NCBI RefSeq assembly: GCF_030012985.1
Contig: NZ_CP120233.1
Location: 3,323,501-3,387,500 of the forward strand
Origin: Microbulbifer sp. VAAF005
Lineage (GTDB): Bacteria > Pseudomonadota > Gammaproteobacteria > Pseudomonadales > Cellvibrionaceae
Reading direction: 5' to 3'
Length of the DNA stretch: 64,000 nucleotides
Shown here: positions 60,433-64,000 of the stretch, in pieces
How the letters are laid out: every line of letters starts with the position of its first letter
Position numbering within the stretch: position 1 is the stretch's first letter
Program-made: the position numbers and the translations under genes
Notes under the pieces: generated by a model
Seen by the model: only the letters and a program-made list of their open reading frames with translations
Databases searched by the model: none
What the model was told of the DNA's origin: nothing

Positions 60433-60591
60433 TTAGCAGGCTGTTGAAAAACAGCCTGCGCGGGCGGTGCGAAAGCGCCTGCCGCAAAATCAAGCACTGC
60501 AATTGCTTGATTTGAGTGCCCATCTTTGTGGACATGTGCCGTAAAGATGGCTTGAAAAAGTCGCTTGTTGGCTTTTTCAACACCCTGTTAG
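60433..60591. mobile_element. MITE-like element between hutU and hutH
   Basis: Terminal inverted repeats CAGGCTGTTGAAAAA (60437-60451) and TTTTTCAACACCCTG (60573-60587) differ at one position. They are flanked on both sides by TTAG (60433-60436 and 60588-60591), a likely 4-bp target duplication. The 151-bp interior has no coding frame and contains smaller hairpins (CAAGCA...TGCTTG). Confidence 0.75.
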
Positions 60592-60670
60592 GCGCCGGCG
60601 GCGCAGCCCGATAAAAATTATTCGGGCTGTAAAAGATTTCCGCCGGCGGTATTTTTATTGCGGTAAAAAA

Positions 60671-62347
60671 TCAGTCGTTCAGCATGGGCAGGTCCAAGCC
60701 CTGATCTTTTGCACATTTTTTTGCGATCTCGTAACCGGCATCGGCGTGGCGCATTACGCCGGTGGCGGGATCATTCCAGAGAACCCGTTCGATACGTTTG
60801 CGCGCAGCTTCGGTGCCGTCACAGACAATGACCACACCAGAGTGCTGGGAGAAGCCCATGCCTACGCCACCACCGTGATGCAGGGATACCCAGGTAGCGC
60901 CGGAGGCAGTGTTCAGCAGAGCATTCATCAGCGGCCAGTCGGAGACAGCGTCGGAACCATCTATCATGGCTTCAGTTTCGCGGTTGGGGCTGGCTACAGA
61001 GCCGCTGTCGAGGTGGTCGCGGCCGATCACTACCGGTGCTTCCAATTCACCGTTGGCTACCATTTCGTTAAATGCCAGTGCCAGACGCGCGCGATCTTTC
61101 AGGCCCACCCAGCAGATACGTGCGGGCAGTCCCTGGAAGTGAATCCGCTCGCGGGCCATATCGAGCCAGTTGTGCAGCTGCGGATTGTCGGGAATCAGTT
61201 CCTTAACCTTGGCATCGGTCTTGTAGATATCTTCCGGGTTGCCGGACAGGGCCGCCCAGCGGAAAGGACCGACACCTTCGCAGAACAGAGGGCGAATATA
61301 AGCGGGTACAAAACCGGGGAAATCGAAGGCATTTTCTACACCTTCCTCGAGAGCCATCTGACGAATATTGTTGCCGTAGTCGAGGGTTGCGGCTCCGCGC
61401 TTTTGCAGCTCCAGCATGGCTTCAACCTGAACCGCCATAGACTGTTTGGCTGCCTTTACTACTGCGGCTTCATCTTTCTTGCGCATCTCCGCTGCGTATT
61501 CCATGGTCCAGCCCTGGGGCAGGTAGCCATTTAAAGGATCGTGAGCGGAAGTCTGGTCGGTAACCGAATCTGGCAGAATATTGCGTTTTACAATTTCCGG
61601 GAAAATATCTGCTGCGTTGCCCAGTAGGCCAACGGAAATGGCTTCGCCTTTTTCCATTGCGGCTTCAATCATTTGCAGGGCTTCGTCGAGGCTGGTGGCT
61701 TTTTTGTCTACATAGCCAGTGCGCAGACGGAAATCGATACGGGTTTCGTCGCACTCTACTGCGATCATGCTGAAACCAGCCATCGTCGCCGCCAGTGGCT
61801 GAGCGCCACCCATGCCGCCGAGGCCACCGGTAAGAATCCATTTGCCTTTCGCTTCGCCATTAAAATGTTTGCGTGCGACGGCGGCAAAGGTTTCATAGGT
61901 GCCCTGGACGATGCCTTGGGAGCCGATATAAATCCAAGAGCCGGCAGTCATCTGGCCGTACATGGCCAGGCCTTTTTTATCCAGCTCGTTAAAGTGTTCC
62001 CAGTTGGCCCAGTGGGGTACCAGGTTGGAGTTGGCAATTAATACCCGGGGTGCATCGGCGTGGGTTTTAAAGACTCCGACAGGCTTGCCGGACTGCACCA
62101 GCAGGGTTTCGTCGTCTTCCAGGCGCTTCAGCACTTCGACAATCTTGTCGTAGCACTCCCAATCCCGCGCGGCGCGGCCGATACCACCGTACACCACCAG
62201 GTCCTCCGGGCGTTCAGCTACCTCGGCGTCCAGGTTGTTCATCAACATGCGCAGGGGAGCTTCGGTGAGCCAGCTTTTGGCATTGAGCTCACTGCCGCGA
62301 GGCGCGCGGATTTTGCGGCTGGGATCGTGGCGTTTGTCGGTAGACAT
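60671..62347 (-). CDS. hutU: Urocanate hydratase HutU
   Basis: This 558-aa NAD-dependent urocanase is recognised by [17 protein letters not shown] near residue 52, [20 protein letters not shown] near 128, the NAD-binding [13 protein letters not shown] near 176, [17 protein letters not shown] near 285 and [15 protein letters not shown] near 405. It forms imidazolone propionate from urocanate. ATG 62347 has AGGAAG upstream. A paired hairpin (CAGCCCGA/TCGGGCTG nested in GCCGGCGG/CCGCCGGC, 60592-60650) just after its stop may act as partial terminator. Confidence 0.97.
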   Translation of the reverse strand: MSTDKRHDPSRKIRAPRGSELNAKSWLTEAPLRMLMNNLDAEVAERPEDLVVYGGIGRAARDWECYDKIVEVLKRLEDDETLLVQSGKPVGVFKTHADAPRVLIANSNLVPHWANWEHFNELDKKGLAMYGQMTAGSWIYIGSQGIVQGTYETFAAVARKHFNGEAKGKWILTGGLGGMGGAQPLAATMAGFSMIAVECDETRIDFRLRTGYVDKKATSLDEALQMIEAAMEKGEAISVGLLGNAADIFPEIVKRNILPDSVTDQTSAHDPLNGYLPQGWTMEYAAEMRKKDEAAVVKAAKQSMAVQVEAMLELQKRGAATLDYGNNIRQMALEEGVENAFDFPGFVPAYIRPLFCEGVGPFRWAALSGNPEDIYKTDAKVKELIPDNPQLHNWLDMARERIHFQGLPARICWVGLKDRARLALAFNEMVANGELEAPVVIGRDHLDSGSVASPNRETEAMIDGSDAVSDWPLMNALLNTASGATWVSLHHGGGVGMGFSQHSGVVIVCDGTEAARKRIERVLWNDPATGVMRHADAGYEIAKKCAKDQGLDLPMLND

Positions 62348-62436
62348 AGCTTCCTCGTCAATTTTTCTCGTAAAAAAATTCACACGTCCCGGATTTGATT
62401 GTTTCTTTTCCCAGGGCGCGCGGGATAAATCAATAA

Positions 62437-63147
62437 CTAGAATCTCAGTTGTGCACCGAGGCGGTATCGATTGCCTGGGTGAACCAGGCGCGCGAAGCTC
62501 ACGGTGCCGGCACTGCATTTAGTGCGCCGCCAAACCTGGAGGCACGCATCTCCGGGGGCAATTTCCAGAGCGTGGGCGATAGCGGCTTCCGCAGCTATGG
62601 CCTCGACGGTTGTATCGGCCTCGGTCAGCGGTGCGACTTTGGAAAGATAGGCGTTGGGGGTGGTGTGGGCGAAGTCCTGGTCCAGGTAATCTGGAGCCAA
62701 GGCTGGGTTGGTAAACCGCTCTTCCCACTGCACCGGCAAGCCGTTGTCACAGTGCACAATAATGGAGTGAAACACTTTTGCCTGTTCGGGCACTTCCAAT
62801 GCCAGGGCTACATCGGCGCTGGCGACACAGGGCTGAGCTAACAGAATGCGGTTGCTGTAACTGTGCCCCCGGGCCGAGATCTCGTCGGCGATATTGCGCA
62901 CTTCCAACAGTGAGCTGGCGGGCACCGGCTCGGCGACAAAAGTACCCAGCCCCTGGGAGCGCATCAGAACGCGCTCATCGGTTAACTCGGTGAGTGCCCG
63001 CCTTGCGGTCATCCGGCTCACACTGAATTGCTGTGCCAGTTGGTTCTCCGAGGGCACCTGGGAGTGAATTGGCCACTCGCCAGACTCAATTTGTTGGCGG
63101 ATATGGCGCTTGATGGCCGCGTATCGGGGTTCACTTGCAGTATTCAT
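62437..63147 (-). CDS. hutC: Histidine utilisation repressor HutC (GntR family)
   Basis: This 236-aa GntR/HutC regulator has an N-terminal winged helix ([40 protein letters not shown]) and a C-terminal UTRA domain ([36 protein letters not shown]) that binds urocanate in the family. ATG 63147 fits family length. It lies upstream of hutU on the same strand and divergent from hutI, with a palindromic operator in between. Confidence 0.93.
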   Translation of the reverse strand: MNTASEPRYAAIKRHIRQQIESGEWPIHSQVPSENQLAQQFSVSRMTARRALTELTDERVLMRSQGLGTFVAEPVPASSLLEVRNIADEISARGHSYSNRILLAQPCVASADVALALEVPEQAKVFHSIIVHCDNGLPVQWEERFTNPALAPDYLDQDFAHTTPNAYLSKVAPLTEADTTVEAIAAEAAIAHALEIAPGDACLQVWRRTKCSAGTVSFARLVHPGNRYRLGAQLRF

Positions 63148-63172
63148 AGACTCAGGTACAGTGCTTTCGTGG

Positions 63173-63195
63173 CTTGTATATTGTTGTATATACAA
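63173..63195. promoter_or_regulatory. HutC-type operator
   Basis: A perfect 12-bp palindrome TTGTATATACAA (63184-63195) is extended by G to the TTGTATATACAAG core of known Hut operators, with another half-site CTTGTATAT at 63173-63181. It lies 26 to 48 bases before hutC and 140 before hutI. Confidence 0.8.
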
Positions 63196-63334
63196 GAATA
63201 GTTACGGCTACTATGGTTTCCCTGCTGCGGGCTGTCAAGTCGAAGAGGGGAGCTGTATCCTGCCCGTTACTGGTTTGTCGGTCATCGGGCCGAGCATCTA
63301 TGGTTTAAAAGGAAAAGCGTGCCGCTAAAAGCTT

Positions 63335-64000
63335 ATGTCAGAACGCTGTGATTTGCTGATTACCAATTTGAATGCCGCCACAATGGACCCATCCATTGCC
63401 GGTGGTTACGGTGTTATCGAGGATGCTGCAATTGCGGTAACCAAAGGTCGGATCGTTTGGATTGGTCCCCGCCGGGATCTGCCCGAGTGCACCCCAGACC
63501 GCATTGTTGATGGCGAAGGTCAATGGGCAACTCCGGGCCTGATCGATTGCCACACGCATCTCGTATATGGAGGTCATCGCGCAGGGGAGTTTGCCCGTCG
63601 CCTGGGGGGAGAGAGTTACGAAGAAGTGGCTCGCTCTGGCGGGGGTATTATTTCTACGGTGCGGGCGACAAGGGGTGCCAGTGCCGAGAACCTGTATAAG
63701 TTGGCTGAGCCCCGTCTGCACGCCCTGATGGCCGAAGGCGTTACAACCGTGGAAATTAAATCCGGTTATGGCCTGGACCTGGATACTGAACTAAAGCAAT
63801 TGCGCACCGCGAGACGTTTGGCGCAACACAACTCAGTGGAAATAGTAACGACCTGTCTGGCAGCACACGCTCTGCCACCGGAATACGACGGTCGTGCCGA
63901 TGAATATATCGACCTTATTTGCGAGCAGATATTGCCCGCTGTAGCCCGCGAGCAGTTGGCTGATGCTGTGGATATGTTTTGCGAGACGATAGGCTTTACT
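63335..64000 (+). CDS. hutI: Imidazolonepropionase HutI (5' part, cut by window end)
   Basis: From ATG 63335 the plus strand encodes [32 protein letters not shown], the amidohydrolase metal motif [19 protein letters not shown] near residue 70, and [20 protein letters not shown] near 135, then runs off the window at residue 222. HutI opens imidazolone propionate to formiminoglutamate. It is divergent from hutC and probably shares its operator. Confidence 0.96.
   Translation, partial: MSERCDLLITNLNAATMDPSIAGGYGVIEDAAIAVTKGRIVWIGPRRDLPECTPDRIVDGEGQWATPGLIDCHTHLVYGGHRAGEFARRLGGESYEEVARSGGGIISTVRATRGASAENLYKLAEPRLHALMAEGVTTVEIKSGYGLDLDTELKQLRTARRLAQHNSVEIVTTCLAAHALPPEYDGRADEYIDLICEQILPAVAREQLADAVDMFCETIGFT

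Noticed and set aside
1..64000. CRISPR array or rRNA operon
   Set aside because: No regular repeat-spacer pattern and no rRNA-like stretches were seen.

Overview
The window reads as a chromosome segment of a marine gammaproteobacterium, most likely a Microbulbifer/Cellvibrionales-type organism. This is inferred from gene content and from a gene order like that of the Pseudomonas asmA-mutY-yggX-tRNA-Phe, hisBHAF, ctpA-envC-gpmI-rhodanese-grxC-secB and hut neighbourhoods. No database search was possible.

Region 1 (about 1-4,700) is AT-rich accessory DNA on the outer side of the left prophage end. It holds an SGNH hydrolase, a DUF1810 gene plus a broken second copy, a membrane-protein pseudogene broken by a triplicated 13-bp repeat and an in-frame TAG, an IS30-type transposase relic, and two small secreted or anchored proteins.

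Region 2 (4,708-37,020) is a 32.3-kb P2-type prophage integrated in the tRNA-Phe(GAA) gene. A 49-bp direct repeat marks attL and attR, and the intact tRNA lies at the right end. Order: integrase and repressor-like gene (minus); early operon with a duplicated-HTH protein, zinc-finger/TOPRIM/helicase replication protein, a GGAACA repeat cluster and small genes; a second XRE regulator; Ogr-type activator; portal and terminase (minus); scaffold, capsid and head-completion genes (plus); contractile tail with DUF2586 sheath and DUF2597 tube; lysis genes; tail chaperone with a programmed -1 frameshift; tape measure; baseplate; His-rich tail fibre; hub and spike genes; and a BrnT-type toxin with two short antitoxin-like genes. 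A diverged, internally deleted copy of the terminase lies between the terminase and portal genes. Three prophage genes are each one base short in a homopolymer (G5, G6, A7).

Region 3 (36,973-58,600) is core chromosome: tRNA-Phe, yggX-mutY-asmA, a ZnuD-like zinc TonB receptor with a small His/Cys protein, hisBHAF, ctpA, envC-gpmI, a rhodanese-like gene, grxC, secB, a thioesterase/SDR pair, a Smr gene, two META-type lipoproteins, pyruvate kinase and three small lipoproteins.

Region 4 (58,853-64,000) is histidine utilisation: hutC-hutU-hutH on minus and divergent hutI on plus (cut by the window end). A palindromic HutC-type operator lies between hutC and hutI, and a MITE-like element lies between hutU and hutH.
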